Source: Azovibrio restrictus (GTDB lineage Bacteria; Bacteroidota; Bacteroidia; Chitinophagales; Chitinophagaceae). From it: 62,995 bases of DNA. The notes beneath the pieces are model-generated. The model worked only from the letters and a program-made list of their open reading frames with translations, did not search any database and had not been told where the DNA came from. Positions 24,075 to 33,569 of this stretch are shown here, in pieces. The translations under genes and the position numbers were made by a program. The stretch's first letter is position 1, and every line of letters starts with the position of its first letter. Location: NCBI GenBank assembly GCA_029255605.1, contig JANLJF010000049.1, positions 1 through 62,995 on the forward strand, read 5' to 3'.

Positions 24075-25961
24075 TTAAGCTGTCAGCTCTTCCGCCAGAT
24101 CTTTTTCCACCCTCAGCCCGGCAATAATATCCTGCTGGCGTTGTGGCGTGTTCTTACCCATAAAGTATTCCAGCAACTCTTTTATTTTCGTTTCCTGCCC
24201 CAGCAATACCGGTTCTTTACGCATATCGTCGCCTATAAACTGTGCAAACTCTTCCGGGCTTATCTCACCCAACCCTTTAAATCGTGTTATCTCCGGTTTG
24301 CTGCCCAGTTCGGCTATGGCGTTCCTGCGTTCTTCATCCGTATAGCAGTATATGGTCTTCTGCTTATTCCGCACACGGAATAGTGGTGTTTCCAGTATAT
24401 ACACATGCCCGTTCTTCACCAGGTCGGGGAAGAATTGCAGGAAGAAAGTCATGATAAGCAGGCGTATGTGCATACCATCCACATCGGCATCGGTGGCAAT
24501 TACTATGTTATTGTAGCGCAGGCCATCCAAGCCTTCTTCTATATTCAGTGCATGCTGTAGCAGGTTGAACTCTTCATTCTCGTACACTATTTTCTTCGTC
24601 AGCCCGTAGCAGTTCAGTGGTTTACCCCGCAGGCTGAATACTGCTTGCAGTTCCACGTTGCGGCTCTTGGTAATGCTACCGCTCGCACTATCACCTTCGG
24701 TTATGAAGATGGTGCTTTCCAGTTGCTTCTGCTGAAATTCTTCTTTGCCTTTGTTGGGTGGTTCTGCATTCAGGTGTATGCGGCAGTCGCGCAGTTTCTT
24801 GTTGTGCAGGTTGGCTTTCTTCGCGCGTTCATTGGCCAGCTTGCGTATGCCCGATAGTTCCTTGCGTTCACGCTCGCTTTGTTCTATACGTTTTTTCAGT
24901 GCATCGGCTACGCTGCTGTTTTTGTGCAGGTAGTTATCGAGCTCTTTGGCCAGGAAGTCCAGCACAAAAGATTTCATGCTCGGCCCGCCTTCCGATACAT
25001 ATTGCGAACCCAGCTTGGTTTTCGTTTGCGATTCAAACACCGGTTCTTGTACCCGTACAGATATCGCCGCGCAGATGCTCTGGCGGATGTCTGTAGCATC
25101 ATAGTCTTTCTTGTAGAAGTCACGTACTACTTTCACAAATGCCTCGCGAAATGCTGCCTGGTGGGTACCGCCCTGCGTAGTATGTTGCCCGTTCACAAAA
25201 GAGTACAGGTCTTCGCCATAGTCGCCCGTGTGGGTGATGGCTACTTCTATATCATTCCCTTTCAGGTGTATGATAGGGTAGCGGCATGTTTCGGGATTGG
25301 TTTTGCGTTGCAGCAGGTCCAGCAGCCCGTTTTTCGATACATAGTTCCGGCCGTTCAGGTTTATCTGCAGCCCTGCATTCAGGAAGCAGTAGTTCCATAC
25401 CTGGTTCTCTATGTAGTCATTTATAAAATGATAATGCTTGAAGACGCTGTCATCGGGTGTAAAGGTCACCAGCGTACCGTTGTTTTCGGTAGTAGCGGTT
25501 TCTTTGTGCTCTTTTATCAGTACGCCTTTTTCAAACTCCGCTTCTTTCATCTTGCCATCCCTGAAGGCGGCCACTTTAAAATAGCTGCTCAGCGCATTCA
25601 CTGCCTTCGTACCTACCCCGTTCAAACCCACCGATTTCTGGAAGGCTTTGCTATCATACTTCGCACCGGTGTTTATCTTGCTCACCACGTCCACCACTTT
25701 ACCCAGCGGTATGCCACGGCCATAGTCGCGTATGGTTACACTGCCTTTGTCTATTTTTACCTCTACGCGTTTGCCATAGCCCATCGTGTATTCATCAATA
25801 CAGTTGTCTATCACCTCCTTTATCAGTATGTAGATGCCGTCATCCATACTGCTGCCGTCGCCCAGCTTTCCTATATACATACCGGGACGCAGCCTGATGT
25901 GCTCGCGCCAGTCCAGCGACCGTATACTATCTTCCGTGTATTGATTCAATTGTTCTGCCAT
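24075..25961 (-). CDS. parE: DNA topoisomerase IV subunit B
   Basis: 628-residue ATPase subunit of topoisomerase IV, which decatenates and relaxes DNA with ParC. The GHKL domain motifs are DNCIDE (52-57), DYGRGIPLG (79-87) and [13 protein letters not shown] (112-124). The TOPRIM domain has EGDSASG (422-428) and [10 protein letters not shown] (491-500). The start at 25961 ([18 protein letters not shown]) is preferred because residues before it are low-information, and a perfect -7 box sits 21 bp upstream. parC is not adjacent here, unlike in many Bacteroidota. It could be a GyrB paralogue, but length and insert-poor TOPRIM fit type IV. Confidence 0.9.
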   Translation of the reverse strand: MAEQLNQYTEDSIRSLDWREHIRLRPGMYIGKLGDGSSMDDGIYILIKEVIDNCIDEYTMGYGKRVEVKIDKGSVTIRDYGRGIPLGKVVDVVSKINTGAKYDSKAFQKSVGLNGVGTKAVNALSSYFKVAAFRDGKMKEAEFEKGVLIKEHKETATTENNGTLVTFTPDDSVFKHYHFINDYIENQVWNYCFLNAGLQINLNGRNYVSKNGLLDLLQRKTNPETCRYPIIHLKGNDIEVAITHTGDYGEDLYSFVNGQHTTQGGTHQAAFREAFVKVVRDFYKKDYDATDIRQSICAAISVRVQEPVFESQTKTKLGSQYVSEGGPSMKSFVLDFLAKELDNYLHKNSSVADALKKRIEQSERERKELSGIRKLANERAKKANLHNKKLRDCRIHLNAEPPNKGKEEFQQKQLESTIFITEGDSASGSITKSRNVELQAVFSLRGKPLNCYGLTKKIVYENEEFNLLQHALNIEEGLDGLRYNNIVIATDADVDGMHIRLLIMTFFLQFFPDLVKNGHVYILETPLFRVRNKQKTIYCYTDEERRNAIAELGSKPEITRFKGLGEISPEEFAQFIGDDMRKEPVLLGQETKIKELLEYFMGKNTPQRQQDIIAGLRVEKDLAEELTA

Positions 25962-25981
25962 CTCTGTTCCTGCTTTGGCTG

Positions 25982-25989
25982 CAAAGATA
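25982..25989 (-). promoter_or_regulatory. -7 element of parE
   Basis: Minus-strand TATCTTTG followed by CAGCC, the canonical Bacteroidota -7 context. Transcription would start near 25975, 14 nt before the ATG at 25961, which supports that start. No -33 TTTG at good spacing. Confidence 0.55.
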
Positions 25990-26069
25990 GCCGCTGCGAT
26001 CAAAATCAGGTACTTAACTTCTCTAAACCCAACCCCGAATGTGGATATGTAGAAAAAATAGAATAGGTA

Positions 26070-26627
26070 TTACCCGCAGGAAACCCGCTCAAATAACTGG
26101 TTATAATATGTGACGGTCATATCATCATCCACCGTTATGTCTGCCATAAAACTGCCATCTTCGGTGCTAAAGCGGTAGGTGTCTTCCGTCAGCCGGGTGT
26201 AATGCTGGGTGGTAGCATAGAGTGTACATGCCTGTATATCTGCATATAATACTTTTATTTCACCTGTTTCTCCCGGCTGCAAGGCCAGTTTACGGATGGC
26301 CAGTGTATTCGTAAAAGGCGTCAGCGATATATCTATAGCTTCGCAGCCTGCTGCTACTATGGTGTTATCGGCGCTGTTATACCAGTTGCCGTTATCATCG
26401 GTCACAAATGTTTGCAGGTCCAGCTGTGGCGAAAGGTTGTTTTGAATACTGAAGGAGCCTATTTGGCGGCTTGCTTGCAGGTCTATGGCATAGTCTATGT
26501 TAAAGGGTTGTCCTTCCTCGCAGCCCACTATAGTGCCCCGCACTGTAATGCCACTTTCGCCATAGGCAATACAGCAACACTCCATTGATGGGTACATCAA
26601 TCCCTTCCAGACGATCGTTTGTGTCAT
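26070..26627 (-). CDS. Putative glycolipid-binding domain protein (PF06475-like)
   Basis: 185 residues. Matches the putative glycolipid-binding family (former DUF1089) by its ordered blocks: an opening TIVWKGLMYPSMECCCI, VRGTIVG, then GCEAIDISLTPFTNTLAIRKL, QPGETGEIKVLYAD, QHYTRLTEDTYRF and a C-terminal TVDDDMTVTYYNQLFERV. No signal peptide. Three adjacent cysteines (ECCC, residues 16-19 or so) are unusual and could bind a metal. The start abuts the stop of the small membrane gene with no gap (TAAATG), so the two are coupled. Confidence 0.7.
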   Translation of the reverse strand: MTQTIVWKGLMYPSMECCCIAYGESGITVRGTIVGCEEGQPFNIDYAIDLQASRQIGSFSIQNNLSPQLDLQTFVTDDNGNWYNSADNTIVAAGCEAIDISLTPFTNTLAIRKLALQPGETGEIKVLYADIQACTLYATTQHYTRLTEDTYRFSTEDGSFMADITVDDDMTVTYYNQLFERVSCG

Positions 26628-26843
26628 TTATGATTTGTTTCTCGCCCCGAGTATCAGCAGGCCCACACCTGCTACGGCCACTACACCACCTATATACATA
26701 GGCCAGTTTACGCTGTGCTCTTTTTCTTTGTTTATTTCTATGGGGCCAAGCTGGGCCACTTCTTCTTTCGTCGTGAAGTTGAATCCATTAATTATCAGCA
26801 TCAAAATGCCTATTGCTAATAATATACCACCTAAAATTTTCAT
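26628..26843 (-). CDS. Small two-helix membrane protein (DUF3185-like)
   Basis: 71 residues with helices at about 3-22 (ILGGILLAIGILMLIINGF) and 48-67 (WPMYIGGVVAVAGVGLLILGA) joined by a polar linker with QLGPIEINKEKEHSV. This helix, GPIE-(I/V)-xKE, helix layout is that of the DUF3185 family. Directly upstream of and touching the glycolipid-binding-family gene. Function unknown. Confidence 0.65.
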   Translation of the reverse strand: MKILGGILLAIGILMLIINGFNFTTKEEVAQLGPIEINKEKEHSVNWPMYIGGVVAVAGVGLLILGARNKS

Positions 26844-26932
26844 TATAACTTCTTTTTATAATGCCTCAATAAAATAGTGCCATGATGCTGCGCACCTGTT
26901 TGGCATCAAGTTTTTAACGAACTTTAAGTATT

Positions 26933-27589
26933 ATGAAGTTGATAGTAACAGGAGCTACGGGAACTACAGGTTCAGAGGTGATAAGGCAGGCGTTGAAAGA
27001 TGATACGGTCACGGCCGTTACTGCTATCTGCCGCCGACAGCCCGATGTGGCACATCCCAAGCTCACTACGGTCATTCATAAAGACTTTCTCGATTATACC
27101 GGGCTCGATAGTATTTTCAAATCGCACGATGCCTGCATCTGGTGCCTGGGTGTTTCTTCACAACAGGTAAATGAAGAACAGTATGAGGTAATTACACACA
27201 TGTATACCGTAAAGGCAGCGCAGGCTATGTTGCATGCCAACCCCGGTATCGACTTTATATTTCTTAGCGGCGAGGGTGCTGATGTATTGGAGAAAAGCCG
27301 GCAAATATTTGCCCGTATAAAGGGTAAAACCGAGAACGACCTGTCTAAACTATCATTTGGCAGCCTGCATATGGCAAGGGCGGGTGCCATATGGCCCGTA
27401 AACGATAATCCAGGTCAGCATTTTCTCTACAAATTATTTCGTCCGTTATTACCTGTTATCGACTTGCTTTCGCCTTCCGCTGTCATCAGGGCCGATATAT
27501 TGGCACGGGCCATGATAAACCTGGCGAAGAATGGCCACATGCAACGAGTGCTTGAAAATGAAGATTTGAAAAAACTGGGTGCGGAATAG
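26933..27589 (+). CDS. NAD(P)-binding atypical SDR
   Basis: 218 residues with a Rossmann fold. The nucleotide loop TGATGTTG is at 6-13. There is no classical YxxxK catalytic pair; KGKTENDL near 130 and the hydrophobic FLSGEGAD strand resemble the atypical HTATIP2/TIP30-like NAD(P)H-binding group. Substrate and partner unknown. It ends 5 bp before the stop of the convergent SemiSWEET gene. Confidence 0.75.
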   Translation: MKLIVTGATGTTGSEVIRQALKDDTVTAVTAICRRQPDVAHPKLTTVIHKDFLDYTGLDSIFKSHDACIWCLGVSSQQVNEEQYEVITHMYTVKAAQAMLHANPGIDFIFLSGEGADVLEKSRQIFARIKGKTENDLSKLSFGSLHMARAGAIWPVNDNPGQHFLYKLFRPLLPVIDLLSPSAVIRADILARAMINLAKNGHMQRVLENEDLKKLGAE

Positions 27590-27593
27590 CTGT

Positions 27594-27863
27594 TTATTTT
27601 TGTTTATAGTAGATGGTCATTACTATAATGGCACTATTCGTAACCAGTGAAAAAGCATTGGTGATAATGATAGGCCAGTCTTCTTGCAATATGCCATACC
27701 ATACCCAGCAGGCCAACCCGCAAAGCAGGCATAACAACATCATGATGGAAATGTCGCCGCCTTTCTTCTCTTTTAATATTTTAACGAGTTGTGGTAGCAA
27801 CGATGACCCGGTAAGTACCCCGGCAATTATACCTATCAGCTTTGCAAATACAATCAGCAACAT
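27594..27863 (-). CDS. SemiSWEET sugar transporter
   Basis: 89 residues, one triple-helix bundle (THB), i.e. half of a eukaryotic SWEET. The motif SSLLPQLVKILKEK carries the PQ at 24-25, followed by DISIMMLLCLLCGLACWVWYGI and ITNAFSLVTN, the expected Trp and Asn of the substrate pocket. It would work as a homodimer for sugar transport across the inner membrane. The ATG at 27863 is preferred; an upstream extension adds 20 polar residues that family members lack. Confidence 0.85.
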   Translation of the reverse strand: MLLIVFAKLIGIIAGVLTGSSLLPQLVKILKEKKGGDISIMMLLCLLCGLACWVWYGILQEDWPIIITNAFSLVTNSAIIVMTIYYKQK

Positions 27864-27997
27864 AATAGCTAAGTACTTAAAACTTAAGCCAAGCGCAGTA
27901 TTATGTGTTTTTTGGTATTGCACGTGTTATTTATTCTTGTTATTTTGTTCAGGAAGATCAACACTTAATGCAAAGTAAAAGACCGCGTAGATAAGAG

Positions 27998-29677
27998 ATG
28001 AATACAAAGATCCTTTTACTTGAAAACGACGAAGGCACCTTCGCGCGTTTAGCGAACTATTTGGAAACAGCGGGGTATCCGCCTGATAATATCATCCGTG
28101 TTACTAACATGACGGATATACACCGTTATGGGCGGGAGCCATTGTATCTCATACTTGCTGATATTAATAATTGTTCGGTATCAAAAGAGGAATGCCTTAA
28201 AACCATACAGGATGCTTTCCCGTACACACCCATTATTGTGCTTACGGCATACGATGATGCTACAGCTGCCTACGCTATAAAACAAGGTGTGCAGGATTGC
28301 CTGGTGAAAGAAGAGATAGATGCACGCAGCCTGCGCAAAGCAATGACATTTGCTGTCGAAAGGCAACGCGTGGCTGCAAATTACTCGCGTTTGTTCAGTG
28401 AAAATCCCGTTCCGATATACATATACGACACTGAAACTTTCCGTTTCCTGGCTGTGAATAATGCTGCGTTGAGCCAATACATGTACACCCGCGATGAAAT
28501 GTTGTCAAAGACTGCGCTGGATATACGGCCCGAAGAAGATTGGGAAAGATTCAAATTCCTGTCCGGCAACCTTCCCGATGCTTATTTCGATGCCGGCACC
28601 TGGCGACACATCCGTAAGAATGGGGAGATATTTCATGTGCATATCTACGCCCATGCCACTACGTTTGAAGGAAAGAATGCAAGCATGGTAATGGCCATAG
28701 ATGTAGAGAATAAGATAAGGGCAGAAGCGGAGGCCAGCCGTAAAGCCAGGCAGATGCAGAAAGTTTGGGAAAGCATTACAGATGGCTTGTATGTATTGAA
28801 CAGTAATTGGGAATTTACTTTCGTAAATAAAGAATCGGAACGCATATTAAGGCACCCGAAAGAAGAGCTCCTGGGAAAAAAAGCATGGGACTTTTTTCCA
28901 AATGCAAAAAGCCTGAAACTGTATCATGAGTATCATCGTGCGGTTGCCGAAAAAGTAAGCGTGCATTTTGAAGAATACGTTCCTACTTACGACCTCTGGG
29001 CTTCTATCAATGCCTATCCTACCAGCGAAGGCTTGGTCGTTTATTTGCTGGATGTCACGGCGCAGAAAAAAGCAGGCGAAAAACTTCAGAACGAACAGGA
29101 AAAGCTGCGTGCTATCATTAATAATACACAAGATATCATATGGTCGATAGATAAAAACATGCAGATCATTGATGCTAATAAGCCCTTTTGGGATTACATA
29201 TATGCCATGACAGGCAAAACACAGCAGGAAGTGACGGAAAGCGATTTCAGTAAAGACCTGATGAAATCGTGGGAAGGCTATCTCCAACCTGCATTTGAAG
29301 GCAAGGCATACCGCAGCACTATCAAAAATGAAACACACGGCCACATCACCTATTCTGAGATCAATTTCAGTCCGATATACGATAAGGATAAAAATATAGT
29401 GGGTGTCAGTTGCTTCTCTCGCGATATTACGGAAGAACGGCAGCACCAGGAAATGGTAGAACATCAGAACAGGCAGCTAAAAGAAATAGCCTGGCTGCAA
29501 TCGCATAAGGTGCGCAATCACGTTACAACCATACAGGGGCTGGCACAGTTGTTCAATTATGATGACCCTAACGACCCTACCAACAAGCAAATACTGGACG
29601 GCATACAAGCCACCACTGCCGAGCTAGACCATGTGATAAAAGAAATAAACAGTAAAGCACAAAAGCTGGGCGAATAA
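27998..29677 (+). CDS. Receiver-PAS-PAS-PAS protein ending in an H-box, no ATPase domain
   Basis: 559 residues, cytosolic. Residues 1-122 are a receiver domain with phosphoacceptor D55 (LILADINN), acidic pair E9/D11 and the conserved Lys in DCLVKEEI. Three PAS-like domains follow (about 130-250, 258-372 and 378-490; the last two are typical, with FNSSWEFTFVN-type and IWSIDKNMQIIDANKPFW starts). The C-terminal 58 residues are a helical hairpin with H503 in SHKVRNHVTTIQGL and TAELDHVIKEI. There is no HATPase domain. The hairpin aligns with that of the sensor at 17041. A phosphorelay or scaffold role is inference. The preceding promoter box is degenerate (TTATTTTG). Confidence 0.75.
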   Translation: MNTKILLLENDEGTFARLANYLETAGYPPDNIIRVTNMTDIHRYGREPLYLILADINNCSVSKEECLKTIQDAFPYTPIIVLTAYDDATAAYAIKQGVQDCLVKEEIDARSLRKAMTFAVERQRVAANYSRLFSENPVPIYIYDTETFRFLAVNNAALSQYMYTRDEMLSKTALDIRPEEDWERFKFLSGNLPDAYFDAGTWRHIRKNGEIFHVHIYAHATTFEGKNASMVMAIDVENKIRAEAEASRKARQMQKVWESITDGLYVLNSNWEFTFVNKESERILRHPKEELLGKKAWDFFPNAKSLKLYHEYHRAVAEKVSVHFEEYVPTYDLWASINAYPTSEGLVVYLLDVTAQKKAGEKLQNEQEKLRAIINNTQDIIWSIDKNMQIIDANKPFWDYIYAMTGKTQQEVTESDFSKDLMKSWEGYLQPAFEGKAYRSTIKNETHGHITYSEINFSPIYDKDKNIVGVSCFSRDITEERQHQEMVEHQNRQLKEIAWLQSHKVRNHVTTIQGLAQLFNYDDPNDPTNKQILDGIQATTAELDHVIKEINSKAQKLGE

Positions 29678-29704
29678 AAGAACGTCCTAAATATAGGGGC
29701 GGGT

Positions 29705-29747
29705 AAGTGACTATACTGCCTCAAAGACGGATGCAGTATGGTCACTT
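29705..29747. terminator. Hairpin between convergent genes
   Basis: AAGTGACTATACTGC pairs with GCAGTATGGTCACTT (one wobble) around a 13-nt loop. It includes the TGA stop of the ABC permease gene and follows the receiver-PAS gene. No strong U-tract on either side. Confidence 0.5.
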
Positions 29748-30938
29748 AATGGTACGCGTAATAGCTCTGCTTACGAAGGCTATCAAAACAAGGGCACTCA
29801 CACCTAGTGCTGCCCACACCTGCCAACCCGGCACATGCGGCAACGTTAAATTCATCTTCTTCAGCTTATCGGCAGCCATATACTGTGCTATCATCACCAG
29901 CCACATCGCCAGTGCCAGTGCAGCCAGCATCAGCGGCAAAAAACGGCGCAGCATAAAGCGGCCCAGGTAGCGCGGGCTATAGCCCAGTTGCATCAGCAGT
30001 GCCATCGATTCCTGCGCGCGTGCAATAGTCAGTTCTATGAAAAGGATGAATACCAGCGTGCCGATACCCATCAGCAATATGGCCAGCAATCCCGTTGCCG
30101 ATGCTACGGCATCCACCACGGTGCGCAGCTTGCTCCAGCGCAGTTGCTCGGCATTAGTAGTATAGTCGCGGGTTTCTAAATAGTTGATGAATAATTTATC
30201 CGATGGGTCTTTTACTTTCAGTATCAGCCTTGATGGCGGAAAGGTCTCGCGGCCTGTAAATAGTTTATTGCCATAGTCTACAAATGTTTGCGGCACCAGT
30301 ACAGATGTGATGCGGTCTGAAAAACCTACCACCCGCGCGCTATAGGTTTCTTCCAATTGGCCGCGGCCTATCTTCAAATCAAATGCCAGCGACTGTATGG
30401 ATGCCTGCGATAGTTGCGGCAATCCCTGGCTCAGTGCAAAACCATAGTTATACAGGTTCAGAAATTCAGATGATACAATGATAGGTACCGTCCGGTTCCC
30501 CGGTGTCCATATCCAGTCTACAGGGCGGTTGTCGATAAACCTGTCCGGTACTGCTTCCAGGAACATCTCGGTAGAAAACGCAACTGTTGTATTCAGCGTA
30601 GCCCATACGGGAAAACGGTTCGATACCAGCACGCCTACATCCTGCACCTGTGGTGCGCCTTGCATGGCATCTATTTCCTGCGGGGTGAACAAGGTCATTT
30701 CCGGGCGTCCCATCTTTTCATTGGTCACTTTCTTACCCACTGTAAGGAAAGTGCCGCCAAGGCTATCGTTACTGCCACGCCCGCTCAGTATTTCCCGGAA
30801 GTTCCACCATATCAATACGGATAGCAATAGCAGGGTAGTGCCTATGCATAATGCAATCAATGCCGCCCACAGGCGGTTGTTGCTGCGGTGGCGTAGCAAT
30901 AGCTTTCGTAATAATGTCTTTTGTTGTAATGATTTCAC
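29742..30938 (-). CDS. ABC transporter permease (FtsX/MacB-like)
   Basis: 398 residues, inner-membrane. One helix at about 22-45 is followed by a large periplasmic domain (about 50-280), then three helices at the C-terminus (ATGLLAILLMGIGTLVFILF, MLAALALAMWLVMIAQY, AALGVSALVLIAFV). This 1+3 helix layout matches FtsX/MacB/LolC permeases for lipoprotein or macrolide-type export rather than solute uptake. It overlaps its ATPase by 4 bp. Cargo unknown. Confidence 0.82.
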   Translation of the reverse strand: MKSLQQKTLLRKLLLRHRSNNRLWAALIALCIGTTLLLLSVLIWWNFREILSGRGSNDSLGGTFLTVGKKVTNEKMGRPEMTLFTPQEIDAMQGAPQVQDVGVLVSNRFPVWATLNTTVAFSTEMFLEAVPDRFIDNRPVDWIWTPGNRTVPIIVSSEFLNLYNYGFALSQGLPQLSQASIQSLAFDLKIGRGQLEETYSARVVGFSDRITSVLVPQTFVDYGNKLFTGRETFPPSRLILKVKDPSDKLFINYLETRDYTTNAEQLRWSKLRTVVDAVASATGLLAILLMGIGTLVFILFIELTIARAQESMALLMQLGYSPRYLGRFMLRRFLPLMLAALALAMWLVMIAQYMAADKLKKMNLTLPHVPGWQVWAALGVSALVLIAFVSRAITRTIK

Positions 30939-31579
30939 AGCAGTAGTTTCCGGCTATAGGTGAAAAAATCATTGTCTTCCAGGTCGGCAAGGATGATGCC
31001 CGCCCTGTGATGGTCGGCCACTTCACGTATCAGTGCTATAGCACGCTGGCGGTTGGCATGGTCCAGGTGGCTGAAAGGTTCATCCATTATCAGCCATTCA
31101 AAGGGCTGCAGCAATGCCCGCACTATAGCCACCCGTTGCTGCTCACCGTACGATAGCGTGCGCGCCGGCCTGTCTAGCTTATCTTTCAGCCCCAGTCGTT
31201 CTATCCATTTCTCTGCATCATATTCCGATACCGTATTGGTCAGTCTGCGTTTCACTTCCAGGTTCTCCCATGCCGTCAGTTCGGGAAACAGGCGCATATC
31301 CTGGAATATCACACTCACATATGATGCGCGTATCTGAGATAACTGTTCTGCATTAATGGCCGACATGTTAAAGGCACTCCAGTATATCCTGCCCTCATAG
31401 TCTTTTCGCAGCCCGTACAGGAAGTGTATCAGTGTAGTCTTCCCTGTTCCCGATGGGGCCTGTATACTTATCCGCTCACCGCTGTTGAATACCAGTTCCT
31501 GGTTCCATATCCAGGAATTGTATTCGTTTATGCGGTCTTTAAGTGGTACGGGTATCAGCTTCTCTAAGCTTAAACGCAT
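30935..31579 (-). CDS. ABC transporter ATP-binding protein
   Basis: 214 residues. Walker A APSGTGKTT (41-49), Q-loop IFQDMRLF (91-98), signature TLSYGEQQR (141-149; a variant of LSGGQ) and Walker B WLIMDEPFSHLD (162-173), then a weak switch (ILADLEDNDFF in place of the usual His). The first gene of the pair; its stop is in a 4-bp overlap with the permease start. The missing switch histidine is odd for an exporter and should be compared with homologues. Confidence 0.88.
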   Translation of the reverse strand: MRLSLEKLIPVPLKDRINEYNSWIWNQELVFNSGERISIQAPSGTGKTTLIHFLYGLRKDYEGRIYWSAFNMSAINAEQLSQIRASYVSVIFQDMRLFPELTAWENLEVKRRLTNTVSEYDAEKWIERLGLKDKLDRPARTLSYGEQQRVAIVRALLQPFEWLIMDEPFSHLDHANRQRAIALIREVADHHRAGIILADLEDNDFFTYSRKLLL

Positions 31580-31727
31580 AGTTGTTTCAAAATTCTAATT
31601 CTGCAGCATGCCACTATTCAATTCCTCCATCATCGCAACAAGGATGCCAAAAACAAATATAATTGTATAAAACAGGAATTAACATTCCGATGATGCACTA
31701 ATCGCTAAATTTTATTAAATTTAGTAT

Positions 31728-33503
31728 ATGGTCGAACGTCTTTTTGATATAGTGGCCAAACGCGCCCAGGAAGAGCCCGATGCAGAGATGCTGGCGGCAA
31801 AGGAAAACGGTACATGGAGAGCATATACTTGCAGGGAAGTGTGGGATACCGCCGGTAAGCTTTGCGGCGGGCTGCTATCGCTGGGTATCAGCAATAACGA
31901 CCTGCAACCCGAGGCACAGGAAAAGATAGCCATCATTTCGCCCAACAGACCGGAATGGATCATAACCGACCTTGCGGTGCAGCAAACAGGCGCCGTACTT
32001 ACACCTTTATATCCTACAATTAGCACGCACGATATGGTATATGCGCTCAACGATGCGCAGGTGCATATCGTATTTGTGGGCAATGCTGAACTGTACGAGC
32101 GTTTTAAAGATGCCTTTGCGCAGGTACCGTCTGTTAAGCATGTATTCTGTTTCGATGAAGTGCCTGGCGTGCAAAACTGGAAAACACTAATAGCGAAAGG
32201 CCTCAATCCCGACCCTGCTGTAATCAGTCGCATTACTAAAGATACTTTAACCACCATCATCTATACATCGGGCACCACCGGCAACCCCAAAGGTGTGATG
32301 CTCACCCACGATAATATTGTGAGCAATGTGATGGACTGCATGTGCGAATTCTGGTTTGCAGCCAAAGGGGATAAAGCCTTGAGCTTCCTGCCACTCAACC
32401 ACATCTTCGAAAAGATGGTGACTTATGTGTACCTCAATGCAGGTGTAGCAATCTACTATGCCGAAAGCATGGATACCATCGGTGAGAACCTTCGAGAGGT
32501 AAAGCCTATGGTTTTCACCACTGTGCCCCGCCTGCTCGAAAAAGTATATGAGCGTATTTTTGAAAAGGGCCTCGAATTAAAAGGTATTAAGCGGGCGCTT
32601 TTCTTCTGGGCATTAGGCCTCGGGTTCAAATACGACAATGTAGAAAAAGGCAGTCTGTGGTACCGTTTGCAATTAGCTATTGCCAATAAGCTCATATTCA
32701 GCAAGTGGCGCGAAGCGTTGGGAGGCAATGTCAAAGCCATCGTTACCGGCTCTGCCGCCTGCCAGGTAAGGCTCATACGCATCTTCACTTCGGCTAAAAT
32801 AGTGATAATGGAAGGCTACGGCCTTACCGAAACATCACCCGTAATATCGGTAAACAAATATGAGAGTGAAGACCGCCGCATCGGCACCATCGGCCCTGTG
32901 ATACAAAATGTGCAGGTAAAGCTGGGTGAAGATGGCGAGATACTCTGCAAAGGCCACAATGTAATGAAGGGCTATTATAAGAACCCCGAACTCACTGCTG
33001 AGGCATTCACGCCCGATGGCTGGCTTAAAACCGGCGATATAGGCGAATGGGTAGAAGGCCGCTTCCTGAAGATAACCGACCGTAAGAAGGAGATATTCAA
33101 AACATCGGGTGGTAAATACGTAGCACCGCAGGTGATAGAGAATAAGATGAAGGAAAGCATGTTCATCGAGCAGTTATTGGTGATAGGTGCTGGCCGCAAA
33201 TTCGTAAGTGCGCTGATAGTGCCCGCTTATGTGCATGTGCGCAAATACCTGGAAGACCATGGCACTACACCGCCTGCAGATAATGCCGCGCTGATAAAAC
33301 TGCCGCAGGTAATAGAACTGCTGCAAAAGCAGGTAGATAAATACAATGAGGACTTCAGCCACGTAGAGCAGATAAAGAAATTTCAACTGATGCCTGCCGA
33401 ATGGACGATAGATACGGGTGAATTGACCCCATCTATAAAAGTGAAACGCAAGTTTATAGAACAGAAGTATGCGAAGGAAATAGATGCGATGTATGAAGGA
33501 TAG
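31728..33503 (+). CDS. Long-chain fatty acid-CoA ligase (AMP-forming)
   Basis: 591 residues, adenylating enzyme of the FadD15-like bacterial group that activates fatty acids to acyl-CoA. The P-loop TSGTTGNPKG is at 180-189. The adenylation motifs YGLTETSP and the later WLKTGDIGEW and DRKKEIFKTSGGK, with the catalytic Lys near the C-terminus (TPSIKVKRK), are all intact. No membrane segment. A weak TAAATTTA -7-like box sits just upstream. Next gene after 66 bp is unrelated by sequence. Confidence 0.92.
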   Translation: MVERLFDIVAKRAQEEPDAEMLAAKENGTWRAYTCREVWDTAGKLCGGLLSLGISNNDLQPEAQEKIAIISPNRPEWIITDLAVQQTGAVLTPLYPTISTHDMVYALNDAQVHIVFVGNAELYERFKDAFAQVPSVKHVFCFDEVPGVQNWKTLIAKGLNPDPAVISRITKDTLTTIIYTSGTTGNPKGVMLTHDNIVSNVMDCMCEFWFAAKGDKALSFLPLNHIFEKMVTYVYLNAGVAIYYAESMDTIGENLREVKPMVFTTVPRLLEKVYERIFEKGLELKGIKRALFFWALGLGFKYDNVEKGSLWYRLQLAIANKLIFSKWREALGGNVKAIVTGSAACQVRLIRIFTSAKIVIMEGYGLTETSPVISVNKYESEDRRIGTIGPVIQNVQVKLGEDGEILCKGHNVMKGYYKNPELTAEAFTPDGWLKTGDIGEWVEGRFLKITDRKKEIFKTSGGKYVAPQVIENKMKESMFIEQLLVIGAGRKFVSALIVPAYVHVRKYLEDHGTTPPADNAALIKLPQVIELLQKQVDKYNEDFSHVEQIKKFQLMPAEWTIDTGELTPSIKVKRKFIEQKYAKEIDAMYEG

Positions 33504-33569
33504 GCATCTATTACAGATGCTTGCATAATAATAAAGCGCCCTGTACGTTTTATTTCCAAAACCACTTCT

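Noticed and set aside
24879-26066. 395-codon open frame on the plus strand across parE
   Set aside because: It is antisense to a strongly supported topoisomerase gene, has no promoter or family resemblance, and is a typical shadow frame.
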